Origin: Erythrobasidium yunnanense
Taxonomy: Eukaryota > Basidiomycota > Cystobasidiomycetes > Erythrobasidiales > Erythrobasidiaceae
Reading direction: 5' to 3'
Assembly (NCBI GenBank): GCA_001600175.1
Contig: BCJC01000002.1
Location: 2,825,111 to 2,889,110 of the forward strand
DNA length: 64,000 nt
The position numbers and the translations under genes are program-made. Of the stretch, positions 44,866-56,267 are shown in pieces (position 1 is the stretch's first letter; every line of letters starts with the position of its first letter). The notes beneath the pieces were generated by a model that saw only the letters and a program-made list of their open reading frames with translations, did no database searches and was not told the DNA's origin.

Positions 44866-45234
44866 AGGGCAGCTGGCTGGCTGCCTGGGCTCAGAGCTGA
44901 CTAACCTCTCAGCAAGGCCGGCATCAGCTTTATGTAGCTAGAGCTGTGCTCTGTCATCGATGTATGCAACACCGGACAATTCCAGGCAGGGCAATCTGAG
45001 AAGCCTTGCTTCACCGAAAGTTATAGGAACTAATAATACAAATCGAGAAAGCTACCCATCTCTCATACCACATCATAGTCCGATGTAGAGGCTGAAAGTA
45101 TAGTCGCTATAAGCAGGTTACTGAAAGAAAAGCTCCGGACAAGACGCGGGACTGTTTTCCCTGACGCATTATGTCTAGATGTCTAGATCATATACTGGTG
45201 CAGGAAGATAAACAGGCGGTAGGAAGCCTGCTGC
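44866..45234. other. 3' flank of MFS carrier 1
   Basis: No gene seen. The part at about 45131-45215 is conserved with the 3' flank of the second carrier (see repeat entry). Confidence 0.5.
45131..45215 (-). repeat. Conserved 3' flank shared by the two MFS carriers
   Basis: CGGGACTG...GTCTAGATGTCTAGATCATATACTGG (split here) matches CGGACTGATTC...GTCTAGAAGTCTAGATCACGTATTG at about 48736-48790. The repeated TCTAGA steps are the best-kept part. This is probably 3'-UTR or terminator sequence retained since duplication. Confidence 0.6.
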
Positions 45235-47493
45235 TTAGAGTGTGTATCTGAAGAACGGAGCATCATCCCCTAAATCTTGGAATTCCAGCTTTTCTCCATG
45301 AGTCCAGACCTTGGCTCTTTCGGCATTGATTGCATCCTTCTTCTTGTTAGCTGCTTTGAGATATAGGTAGATTCCTAGAGCACTAAGTGCGCATGCGGCG
45401 TTGTAGGCTGCATTGATGCCGTGACCTGGACAGAAAGGCCCATCAGCCAGAAGAGCGGGAGTATCCATTATAATCCGCATGCCCTTATAGTAGCGCGGCT
45501 TATCTGTTGCAGGATAAGTATATGCAGAAATACATCCTCCTAAATTTCCTACGGAAACGATAATTGCCGCCGCGATGGCTCGCTTGAGTGCGCCGCCGAC
45601 GTTGTTTTGCTGCAAAACGAAGAGAGGTAAGCTAGATCTTGTTACCTGCGTCTTGTTACTTACACCCCAACTCATTACCAGCGGTATCAGAGGATATCCA
45701 CCAGCGGCTCCGAGGAACATGCCGAAGTACTGAACGCCTGGAACATGAGTAGCCAAGAGTGGGATGTAGCCGAGGGAAGCGATAGAACCAGAGATCATGA
45801 TAAGAATCCCGCGAGCTTGCATCTTATCGGAGAGCCATCCGAAGGCAACCGTAGTGATAGCTGCAAGCACGTAGGGTGGCACCGACATCAGTTGACTCTT
45901 TGCAGCTGTATAGCCGAGGTTCTGAGTCAAGCTGGGACTGAAGAGGGAGAAGGAATAGACCGGCATGAGTGCGAAATGGCTGTATCGAATAAAGGTCAGC
46001 GATGCTTGGTGAGAGCGAGAATTTTCTCCCTACAACATGAATGCAAAAACCCAAACTTTTGCATCGAGGAAAGCTGAAAGTACGAACTTCCTCTTGAACT
46101 CGCCAGAAAGGCCATCGGCGTCAAGTGACAGGCGCTGCTTCATAAACTCCTTCTCAGCTGGAGTGAGGAATTTAGCTGTAGGTGAACGTCAGCGCAAGGT
46201 CGTCGTCATAACTGCTGCAAATGAAGATGATCTCACCGGTTGAAGGATAGTCGTGGAGCATCCAGAACGACGCGACCGCAATCAGGACCGTAGCTATGCC
46301 CTCCCTGTAAGATACAGACACATCAGCGTCGAAGGTTAGGAGTGTGGGAAGATAGGTCACATACAGGATGAAGATCCATCTGTGCAGTACGAGCTGAAAG
46401 TCAGCAAGCTTCGTCAAACAGCAGGTCAGATATGCGTACCTCCAGCCTTCGTAGCCTCCTACACCATCCATCTCATTTATGAGACGAGCCAACAGACCGC
46501 CAAATGCTCCCGCAGCTGTAGCGGCAGAGAAGAAGCACGCGATTCGGAAGTTGATCTCGTATCGTCTGTACCATAAAGTAAGGTAGAAGGAAACACCCGG
46601 GAAGCTGTTTTAAGGCATCAGTACGAGCTACAATAGCATACATGCCGCTCCGACTCACAGACCAGCTTCTGTTATGCCTAGGAAGATCCGGGCAATGAGA
46701 AGGCCGTGATAGTCGTTTATGATCCCCATCAGGGACATCACAATCCCCCAGGCTGTACAAGACGTCAGACATCACTCCGATACGTAAGAAGGCACTTGCC
46801 AAACATTATCGTCGGGATCCAAAGGCTTGGGCGCCAGGCCTGCCGCCAATATCAGCTTGACTGGCAGGGGAAGAACAGATTGCGAGTACCTTCATGACCA
46901 TGTTGGAGCTGTTCCAGTCGATACGGTCAGCCGAGTCGCAGGATTCGTGAGGTGAGAGCTTACGTACGGCACTTCAAAACTGTAGCGATGCAGTCATTAG
47001 CTGCCAGAGGAGAATGGCGTGGAGTGGAGAAGCTTACAGTACGTAAAATAGAAAGAAAAGGCAGAGACATAGTGCATCTGCGGTGAAAAGAACGGCGCTT
47101 CAGCTTTGGGACCTTTGCGCTTAGGGTTTGACTGACATTGGTTGACGGATAGATGTAGATCAGCGCTTAGGCCAAAGATATTGGCATTGCCGATACTGTC
47201 AGTCAATAGCGTCAGCGAACTTGCTGGTGTGCTCGAAATTCCTGAAGCCTACTTGGTTCGGTCTAGGAACGAAAGTAGATATAGTAGAGATAGCCACGGT
47301 ACCAAACGATAGTCCCTATAGTATAAATGAGCAGGGTTTAGCTTCGCATCGTGGTAGGACACAAGCGAACCACTCACGTCTTGCGGATAACAGCCTTTTC
47401 GTTCACTTCATCCAGTAGCTCGACATTTGATCGACTTCTGCCTAGACCTGGAAGCTCGACTGCAGAGTCCAACGCATCACCCTGCTTGTCCAT
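45235..47493 (-). CDS. MFS transporter, anion:cation symporter (Dal5/TNA1-like), copy A
   Basis: Multi-exon gene starting MDKQGDALDS (47493) and ending DDAPFFRYTL. The family imports small organic anions or vitamins (allantoate, nicotinate, pantothenate, biotin precursors) with protons at the plasma membrane. About 12 membrane segments can be followed. Conserved pieces include NEKAVIRK before TM1, GYEGWRWIFILEG (across an intron), SFWMLHDYPSTA, FKRKFVLS, QLMSVPPYVLAAI, GYPLIPLVMSWG, NNVGGALKRAIAAAIIV and GNLGGCISAYTYP. The final loop is KKKDAINAERAKVW. The gene is a tandem paralogue of the next one. The substrate cannot be assigned. Confidence 0.9.
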
Positions 47494-48828
47494 CGCTGCT
47501 GTAAAGACTCGATATAGTGAGCAGTGAGGACGGAAAGGTGCTAGGCGAGGCGGTGGGAGCGAAGAGTTGGGAGTGAAGAAAGAGTAGAGTGAAGAAGCAA
47601 CAGCGAGCGAAAACAGTTTGAAATGGGATGTATTGTTTGACGTGAGGCGGGACCCCGTTTGGCAGAAGCTACAGCTGCTAGTCTATCAATAGCCTCGACA
47701 GCTTCGCCAGTGACCCGAGTAGGGTGTGACAGCGACCTTGGCACTTTGGTAACTCTGCTAGCTGCCCTGCCCGAGTTCCTGATTCCGCAGACGTTGTCAT
47801 GGCCAGGGCTCGACTTGCGAGAGCAGGTGAGGCAAGGCTGAGGTGGGCATGTTGCAGGACGTTCGCTGTATAGCACTGCAACTTTGCATGCCATATAACA
47901 GCATGGCCGAGTCTGTCTCGTTCGCCCAGCAATGCACGACAAACCCCTCTTCGAAACCGCAGACTGGCGTGCGCTGAGATTTATGCATATTTGTAGGGCT
48001 CCTTGACTTCTCTGCTCATTCCGCTGCGGTTTGTTGCAGGTTCCCGCTCGATTGGGGTATGTGACCTGCTCTGCTCTGCTTGTCGTTAGGGGGAATGTCT
48101 GTGATCTCCCGAGCCAAGTAGTGGTACAGTCTGCTGGAGAGCGTGTACTCTATTGATACTGGCCTTGTGCGACCCCGCTTCCTGAGACCGCTTTCGATGA
48201 GCCCGCTCCAGCTGCTCAGAAGATCTAGAAGAGTCTGGCTTGCTATGTAAAGTCGGTGTCCTTGGTTGTGAGGCATATAGTATGTTATGCTTCTACAGAA
48301 TTGTTAGTTCAGAGCTTGTGCGCTTGAGAGACCATCAAGGCGAGACAAGCGTCTTCAAGCATCGGGCTTGTTCTTTGCGAGTCGCGTTCAGGTTCAGGCT
48401 TCTGACCTTCGCCTTGCGAGTAGTGCATCATTAAGATTGCTGGATGCATTGCAAGATGAAGTCGATGACTCTGCAGAGTACGGACTGGCAGGTTTCCGAA
48501 AGAAGTCAGATCCTTTGGAATCGAATGAACGTCAGACAGATGATTGAGCGAGGGAAGCAACCGGTAGCTCTTGTGTATGCCTATCAAACCTTATTGCACC
48601 CCAGTCATTAAGCCTAAATGATACAAGTCGCCCGAGAGAAAGCTAGCCCAATCTTTTGCTACCAAGATATCACTTTTGACATAGAAGCAGAACGTTATGA
48701 GTTGTTGATATGACGAAGAAAGGCTTAGAACAGATGCCGGACTGATTCTCCTTATGAATATTGTCTAGAAGTCTAGATCACGTATTGAAGTGGGAAGAGA
48801 AGCTTGCGACACACAGATGTCTGGCAAT
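47494..48828. other. Intergenic region between the two MFS carriers
   Basis: About 1.3 kb, with short antisense frames only (longest 133 aa, no domain). It holds the promoter of copy A and the conserved 3' flank of copy B (about 48736-48790). Confidence 0.5.
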
Positions 48829-51037
48829 CTACAGAGTGTATCTGAAAAAAGGGGCGTCGTCACCGTCCTCGCTGTACTGTTCCTTCTCGGCGTGAGTCCA
48901 TGGCGCGGATCGTTCGGAGTTGATGGCATCCTTCTTCTTGTTGGCGTTCTTGAGGTAGAAGTACATCACGACTGCCGAAATAACACAAGCAGCGTTGTAG
49001 GCAGCATTGATGCCGTGGCCTGAAGCGGAGGAGAAAAAGATTAGGTAAGGAAAAAGGTCAACAATGGAGGTGAAGGCTGCAGTCGCGCGATGTACATACC
49101 TCTGAAGTATCGGGGACGAGTTGATGCCGGATATGTATACGCAGAAATGCATCCTCCCAAATTTCCAACTGAAACGATGATGGCGGCTGCGATGGCTCTC
49201 TTCAAGCTTCCGCCCACGTTGTTCTGGCCCCACGACACGACAAGCGGGATGAGAGGATAACCACCAGCTGCAGCCAAGAACATTCCAGTGTATTGGACAC
49301 CAGGGATGTGCGTGGCGATGAGGAGGATGTAGCCGAAGCATGCTAGGGAAGCCGAACCCATGACCAGAAGACCTCTTTGCTGCATGCGATCAGAAGCGAA
49401 GCCAAGACCGACAGTAGTAAGAGCAGCCAGAACGTAGGGAGGAACCGACATCAATTGCGCCCTGAAAAGGGAGGTCAGGTCAAGTCCAGACGCGCGAGAT
49501 AGCCAAACTTACCGTGCAGCTGTGTAACCCAGGTTTGCCGTGAGTGTAGGAGCGAAGAGAGAGAACGAGTAGACTGGCATCAGAGCGAAGTGGCTGAGTT
49601 TGGGGGACGAGGGGGTGTCAGTCCGGCGGCGGGCGCATCGCAGGCCTTCAATCCTCACAACATGAACGCGAAGACCCAAATTTTCCAGTCCAAGAAGCCT
49701 TGCCAGATAAATTTGCGCTTGAACTCGCCTGAGAGACCGTCGGCATCGAGAGCAAGACGATTCTTCATGAAGCTTTTCTCGGCAGGTGTGAGGAATTTGG
49801 CAGTGGAAGGGTAGTCATGAAGCATCCAGAATGAAGCGACGGCTGGAGACAGGATCGTTAGCAAGCAGGCTCATCGGAGCAGCAAAGTCGATCCTTACCA
49901 ACTACGACAGTGATGATGCCTTCAAGGATAAAGATCCAGCTGTTATAATGTTCACATGAGCCTTTCAACAAGTAACGCGAGTTGCCGCCGCCTACCGCCA
50001 GCCCTCGTATCCAGCTACGTCGTTCATCTCGTTGATGAGTCGAGCCAGCAGACCTCCAAACGCTCCAGCGGCTGTAGCGGCACTGAAGAACATCGCAATG
50101 CGGAAGTTGATTTCGTATCTTCTGTACCAGAGGGTGAGGTAAAACGAGACACCCGGGAATCTGCGCCGAAAGCCTCAGCTCCATCACGCGTATACTGCCG
50201 CGACACTGAGATATACAGTCGCTACGTAGTGTAGCGCATGGTATATCGCAATGTGTGCATGCCTGACTTACAGGCCGGCTTCGGTGATTCCGAGAAAGAT
50301 TCGTGCGACAAGTAGTCCAACGAAGTTCTGCACAAATCCCATGCTAACCATGACTACTCCCCATGCTCTGTGAGGTCGTTGGGCGATTATACCAACGCGG
50401 GAGATGGAGGAGAGACGAAAAAAAGGGCGTAGAGGCTCAAAATCAGCCAGAATGACCGCAAGACGCGTAAGAATGGCCACGAACATCATAATTATTGGTA
50501 GCCACATGCTCGGTCTCCACGCCTGTTGATGTACAAGTCAGCCAAACGTCTTGCGGCTATTAAAAAGCCGACAAGGCGCACCTTCATGACCATATTGGAG
50601 GGAACCTCGAACATAACGTAGAAGAGGAAGAAAAGGGCCAAGCATAGGGCATACTCGTTCTGGCTGAGGTGGAGATGTCTGCTCAAGCCGAACAGGTTTG
50701 CCTGTACGTAGAAGGCACAGGGTCAGACGGAGAAGATCGAATCGTACGAAGTTGAGTGTACGAACGTTTCCAATGTTTGTTCTGTCCAGGAAACTGAGAA
50801 GGTAGAGAAGAGAGAGCCAAGGTACAAGTCGGTAGTCTCTGCAGCCAGGTGATCGATTTTCAGCCGGACTTCGCCAGATGTACGCAGACTACACATGACA
50901 TACGTCTTCCGAATGACAGCCTTCTCATTGACACCGTCCATCTCGAGGGTGCCATCCTGCGACGAGTATTCGGCTTCGCCAAGGGCGCCCTTCTGCTCCA
51001 GATGAGTCGGAGACTCCATGCCTTTGTCCGTATCCAT
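48829..51037 (-). CDS. MFS transporter, anion:cation symporter (Dal5/TNA1-like), copy B
   Basis: Paralogue of copy A with the same exon order. The start MDTDKGMESP (51037) is preferred over upstream ATG 51148 because it aligns with the start of copy A; the shared NEKAVIRKT follows. Family pieces: LARLINEM, ASFWMLHDYPSTAKFLTPAE, GLSGEFKRKFIW, MMSVPPYVLAAL, GYPLIPLVVSWGQNNVGG, SLKRAIAAAIIVSVGNLGG and the end KKKDAINSERSAPWTH...DDAPFFRYTL. The proteins are similar throughout, and the 3' flanks are related, so the duplication is fairly recent. Different N-terminal tails may mean different regulation. Confidence 0.9.
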
Positions 51038-52348
51038 AGTTATTGAGTAGACTTGATCGTTAGATAAGGCAGAGACCTGTCGTAAGGTAAAGATAAAGGA
51101 AGAAGAACAAGGAGAGAGAGCTGAAAAGACTGGGCCGACGACAGACAAGAGAAAGAGAAGAGCAGACTAACAAAAAGCACAAGACTTTGGTCTTTATACT
51201 TGATTGCCCTGTGCTCTGTTGTCCAATCACATCGAAGCGCGGTGCGTTGTTGGACGCAGATCGATGAAGTGCCAAGACTTTCTTCGGGGTCGGTAAGATT
51301 TGCATCAGTAGAAATTCTGGGGTACACAGACGGAGAAAGCCGGGGTTAGAAGGAAGTCCTCATCTTTGCTCTCTCCGCGGTCCTCCTCGCTCAGTACATG
51401 GGCCTCCAAGTGACAAATCGTCTCGTCCAGAACTTTTGATGATGGTCCATGTCTTCCGCGCTGGCATGTCGATGTAGATATGCCTCGTACTGGAAGCTCT
51501 GCGAGCTGTTTGCACTTCCCAAGCCTCTGGCTCACGTTGCCAGCGCATCCGGTTATGGCAGGCCGGGCGTGCGGATACTTCTCGCAAGGTGTCGATAAGA
51601 CACGCAAGAGACGTGCGCAGGAAGAACCCGTTTCTAGCCGAGGGGAGAGTGTCTTGCCAAAGCACTCCAACAAAAAGTCAAGAAACCAGAAGGCGGCAGA
51701 TGGTGAAGTGAAGGAAGATGGCAGACATTGTACTGATATTTTGGCAAAGAACTCGTCTACTGATCTGAAGGAAAGAAGCACTAGCTGTACATGAACGTTT
51801 CCTAACTACTCAGTCTCGCATCCAGGAAAAGCTAGCATGGGTTCTGTCGAAGATCTGTACGAAGGCATACATCCTGTAGAGTATGATGAAGGGTGTAGCT
51901 GTACGGGGAAGGAAGCTTATACCGCTGCAGTATAGCTTGTACCGTTCGATAGCTTCGACTAGATATAGGGAAAGTAAGGAGGGTAGCTGAGCATGTGTTC
52001 TGAATCCTGCTTTTGCTGGACGTTGCTTTGTATTTTTGGTGAAAAGAATAGAAGGAAGAAAGACTTTTTGCGGGATGCTTGCTTTTGGTAATATACGACG
52101 ACAATTGACAACTCCGAGGTCCATGTAAGCTGCTTACATGAAGTAGAAAGTCTGAGAAGACAAGCAGAGACTACCATCAGCTTGATTGGACATCCTGAGT
52201 GAATGCCTACTCACTGCATCGAGTACAGGAAGAACCGACTTGAAGGACGATCGAGCTCGCTGCAGAGTTTGCTCTCGCATAGCGTCGATTTGGTCCGGGG
52301 CTGAAGACTAAGCATTAGAGGTTGTTCTTGTCTAAGATCAGTTCATGA
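51038..52348. other. Intergenic region, no supported gene
   Basis: About 1.3 kb. Opposite-strand frames at 51480-51794 (+, 104 aa) and 51781-51305 (-, 158 aa) overlap one another and lack domains. Low-complexity GAGAGA/AAGGAAG runs near 51090-51160 probably belong to the promoter or leader of MFS copy B. Confidence 0.45.
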
Positions 52349-55300
52349 TTACGCACTGGCTCCAGCGCTCAGCTCCGAAGCTGTATCGTCCTCTCCGATG
52401 TACATCTTGGCTCGAGTTGCCAGATGGTGAGCGAAGCTAGCAGAAAACATGTTAGACGCTTGTATACCAAGTCTGGCCAACTGGACTTACTATGCTGGTG
52501 CAGCGATAGATACGGAGCGGGTTGCACGAGGATAGAGATGGGCCATCCAGTAAGTAAGTCTTTGAATGTCATCTGGAGTGAAGTTGCTTTCGTCCAATAA
52601 GACAGAATAGTGGGTAGGCTTGGATGTCCCAAGCAGAGAGGCATGAGATACGAGGTAAAAGTCGTTATAATAGGGATGAGTTATGTCATTGTCGACGCAT
52701 GTTCCGGGCTTGACGTTTCCGTTTCGGTCTCCTTCTGCTTGGGATGCTGGGAAGAGTCTCACATGGTGTCTCTTTCCGCCTGGTTTCACGAAGATAGCCA
52801 TGTCAGATTTATCAAGACAGAGATAATTAAAATCCGAACGGACAGATTACGTAGGTGATAGCCGGGTTAATACCTCTACCGAGAGCTTCGAACGCGCCTG
52901 AACAATATCAAGGATGTCAGAAACGCCTCGAAGCCGCAAGAATGCGTAAGAAGGTTCTGCTTACTCTTGAGAGCCGCAATCTCGCGGCGACAGACCTCAT
53001 CGAATTGACCCTCCGAGACTCCATCTCGATAGAAGATGAGTCTGCCCGGGTTGATCTTGTTCATGTTCACAAATTTCTTGATGAGGTCCATAGCCATGTC
53101 TTTCAACTCGATAATCTGCGGAAAGCTATGTGAGCAGCAATCCGAAGCAAGAGTGACGAGGACTTACTATCTCTTCGCGGCTAGTCTGCACGCGAGCTGC
53201 CGTATTGTACTTGACAGCGTTGCTATCGCAAGAGGCTACAACGGAGGCTATAGAAGGGAAGACCGAGCCTGGACCAGGGTGACTGACGCTGTAGAGAAGA
53301 TGTCTTGTGTCAGCCTTGGACTGGGGTTGCACATGAGGAAAGCCACTGACTCCGCTCCGAAAATAATTGTAGGCTGGTCGAAACCAGGGAGCTTGACGGG
53401 TTTAGCGATAATCTGATTGGTGCCGCCATGAAGCTTTACGTTGACCTTGAGAGCGACGTTGGAGTAATAGGAAGGACCTCTTTGCTTGTTGAGGACAGCG
53501 ATAACCCTGGAGAGCGGCGAAGTCAGCAAACAAAACTCGATGCAGTACAATGCAAGCTTTCATATTCTGTGAGGCAACTCCGAAGCTTGTGTCACATGCA
53601 GTCTTTACATAAGCATACTGTCTTGATGTCTTTTCAAGAACCTTCATGTACAGCAAGATTAGCCAGCATTCCGCAATGCTAAACGTCACAAATGCACTTA
53701 CGAAGGTTACTACCAGTTGGGGAGGGTTGTTCTTGCCGTAGCCGCAGGATTTTGCTGCTTCCTTCAGATGACCGGCAACTTCCTGAAAACAGTTGGACGG
53801 GTCAGCTTAGCACACCATATGATCGTTCGACGACCTACATGACCGTTACAATCGTTTGCATAGTGGATCTTGGGCTGTTGCATATTGAACTTGATGCCAT
53901 ATTGGCTGCAGGCTCTAACGAAGTTTCCGACAGCTTGTTGAGCGGCTGACACTTGGAATCTATCGTTCAAGTATGTCAGCTCACACACGTATAAGCGCGA
54001 ACAGGCGAATTACCCTCTTTGACCATGCTGCGAAGCGAATACGACAACGAACCATCGATCGATAGGCGCGACCGGCTGCTTGTATCCCTGAACTCCCTGG
54101 AGCTTCCAGACACCATCTTCAACGTTAACCATTTTAGGCTGTCCGTTCGAGCTGGATTCGAGAAGGATTAGCGTGATATCTGAGAAAGCCATAAACGAAA
54201 TAGACCAACGTGAAATGTAGCTTGGGAGCGTCTAAAATTCGAGCTCGAGCCTTCATTGGCTGGTCGGTCTTGACGTCCAGATTCCATTTACGAAGGGTAG
54301 GTGATCCGAACTTCATGTAGGTAAGACCTTGACGGATTGCAAGTAGCTTCTCATGCGGTTTCTGAGTGGCGAACTTTAACATTTCTTGCATGTTTCGAGG
54401 ATTGAGCTTGCCGTAGGACATTGATCCCGGAAGTAAGAACACCATCTCGAGGGGATACCTGACGGAAACAGAAGCAGGTTAGTCTGTCCTCATTTCCTTT
54501 CGAAGTGCGCTTACCATGCAATCTTCGTAAGCTGTACACAAGGCAGGTAAGGATGCTGCAGCTTGATGTTGTACTTGTTCTCGATATAGGCCTGTTACTA
54601 ATGTGTCAGAAAGAGCTGGAAATACAAGATGTACAGGAAAGGCGGAGTACTCACTTGTACGTTTGTACGTTGACCGGCGTCGGCCTCAAACATGAACTGA
54701 GAAGCGGACATATCGGAAACCTTGCGGATTTTACTGTTGGTACGGTTTATCAGCTGGGAGAGGCAGCTAAGCCATGAATGACGAATACATACAATGTCTT
54801 GGTCTGATCGCGACTGACAGACAGCTTGATCATAAATCCCTTCAGGAACTTCTTAACCTTGGCAGCAACCGCTGGAGGCATTCTTGACAGCTCTAGGTCT
54901 CGAGGGTCTCTTCTTTCGACGAATTGAAGCAGGATCTCGATGACATTTCCGCTCTGCTTGAAGGTTCCGACTCCTCTGTCGAAGTTCATGATGACTCGCT
55001 GGATACCACTGCAGCATGAAGAAGGTCAGACATGAAAGTAGGGTCGTATTGACGAAACGGGCTCACGGTCGGATAGAAGAGAAGTAGGCTGCATAAGCCT
55101 CAAGACCGCCTGACATCTTGTAGCGGGGTCCGTTACCCTCTGGAGGGACGTAGAAGCTGTTTTTCTGCCAATGACATTAGCATACGACCGGAGATAGATG
55201 AGGTAAATAGCATTTCTTACCTTGTTCGGATAGATAGAATAGGGAGCGTGCTTTATAGCGATGTTCATAGCTGGACAGATTGCATTGGTTAGGAGCTATG

Positions 55301-56267
55301 TTTGCATGAGCTGGCGTAATGCATACCGTTGATCGCTTCTTGTAGTCTTCGAAAGCAGAAGAATCAGCTGCAGGCCAAGAAGACTTCGATGCAGGCACTC
55401 ACTCGTTGCTCTGACTTGCTCGACCGGCGACATACTCACCCAAAGCTTGCATATTGAGCGTCTTGGCCAGCGAAAACTGTCAAGATGAATCATCAGAACA
55501 CCTTGAAAGCTAGAAATATGCATCAAAAAAACTCACCTTGACCTTGAGCTTCTTTTCAATTGGTCTATCCGGTCTCATGGGTCTACCTCTTGCCTGATTC
55601 TCGCAGACATCGAAGATCTTGGTTGTTTCATTGCCCCAGGGATTGTTGCCGTGAAGATAGAGATTTGCACGACCTGATCAAGGAAAGGACTATTGTCAGC
55701 ATGTCTTGACCGAGTCGAGCTTGTATGAAGGAGTATCTTACCATCATAAACTGCAGCCTGACCAGATGGACCGAAGATGTTCTCCTTCTCGAAGAGATAG
55801 GTAACGATCTGTCTCTTCTCCTTGACTTGAGAGTCAGAGAAGGATACCTGTAAGATGGAATGTAGAAAGGGACAGAAGGGTGAGCCATCAACAGGGTTTA
55901 GGAGATGAGTTGAGGGAAAGGAATGATATAAATTGCAAGGAAAGAAGCAGGGACAAGAGACGTTAGTAACTATTTGCAGAGCGAAACTTGGTTGATGCCT
56001 TACATCGAAGAAGTAGACCTGGATTGGATAGCGCCACGTCAGCTTACAACACATCTGATGGTAGATGGTTACTTACCGTGCCATCCGGAGTACGAGTTAC
56101 TTCGAAACAGTTGGTGAGGATGGTGAGCTGACGACCTTGGCTAAGCAGACAATGATTGTATTAGCACGAAGTAGGGAGAAGGGAACATGTAAACAGTTGA
56201 CTTACGATCCGAACCCCTTCCTCCTGTTCAGAGTAAGAGCTTGTTGTGGATTAGAGGATTGGTTCAT
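52349..56267 (-). CDS. AGO1: Argonaute (RNA-silencing effector)
   Basis: Many short introns. The protein starts [10 protein letters not shown] (56267) and ends LSAGASA. Argonautes bind small RNAs and silence target RNAs. The N and linker regions are recognisable ([15 protein letters not shown] across an intron). In the PIWI domain, splicing gives PTIIFGAD then [19 protein letters not shown], supplying the first catalytic Asp. [17 protein letters not shown] gives the second Asp. [20 protein letters not shown] and [12 protein letters not shown] follow, and [14 protein letters not shown] gives the His. The D-E-D-H set therefore looks complete, although I did not place the Glu finger exactly. Slicing activity is possible. 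The 5' region to 56856 is open on the same strand but in another frame. Confidence 0.93.

Noticed and set aside
51305-51794. Overlapping frames on both strands (104 and 158 aa)
   Set aside because: They shadow each other, have no motif, and no splice-linked partner exons were found.
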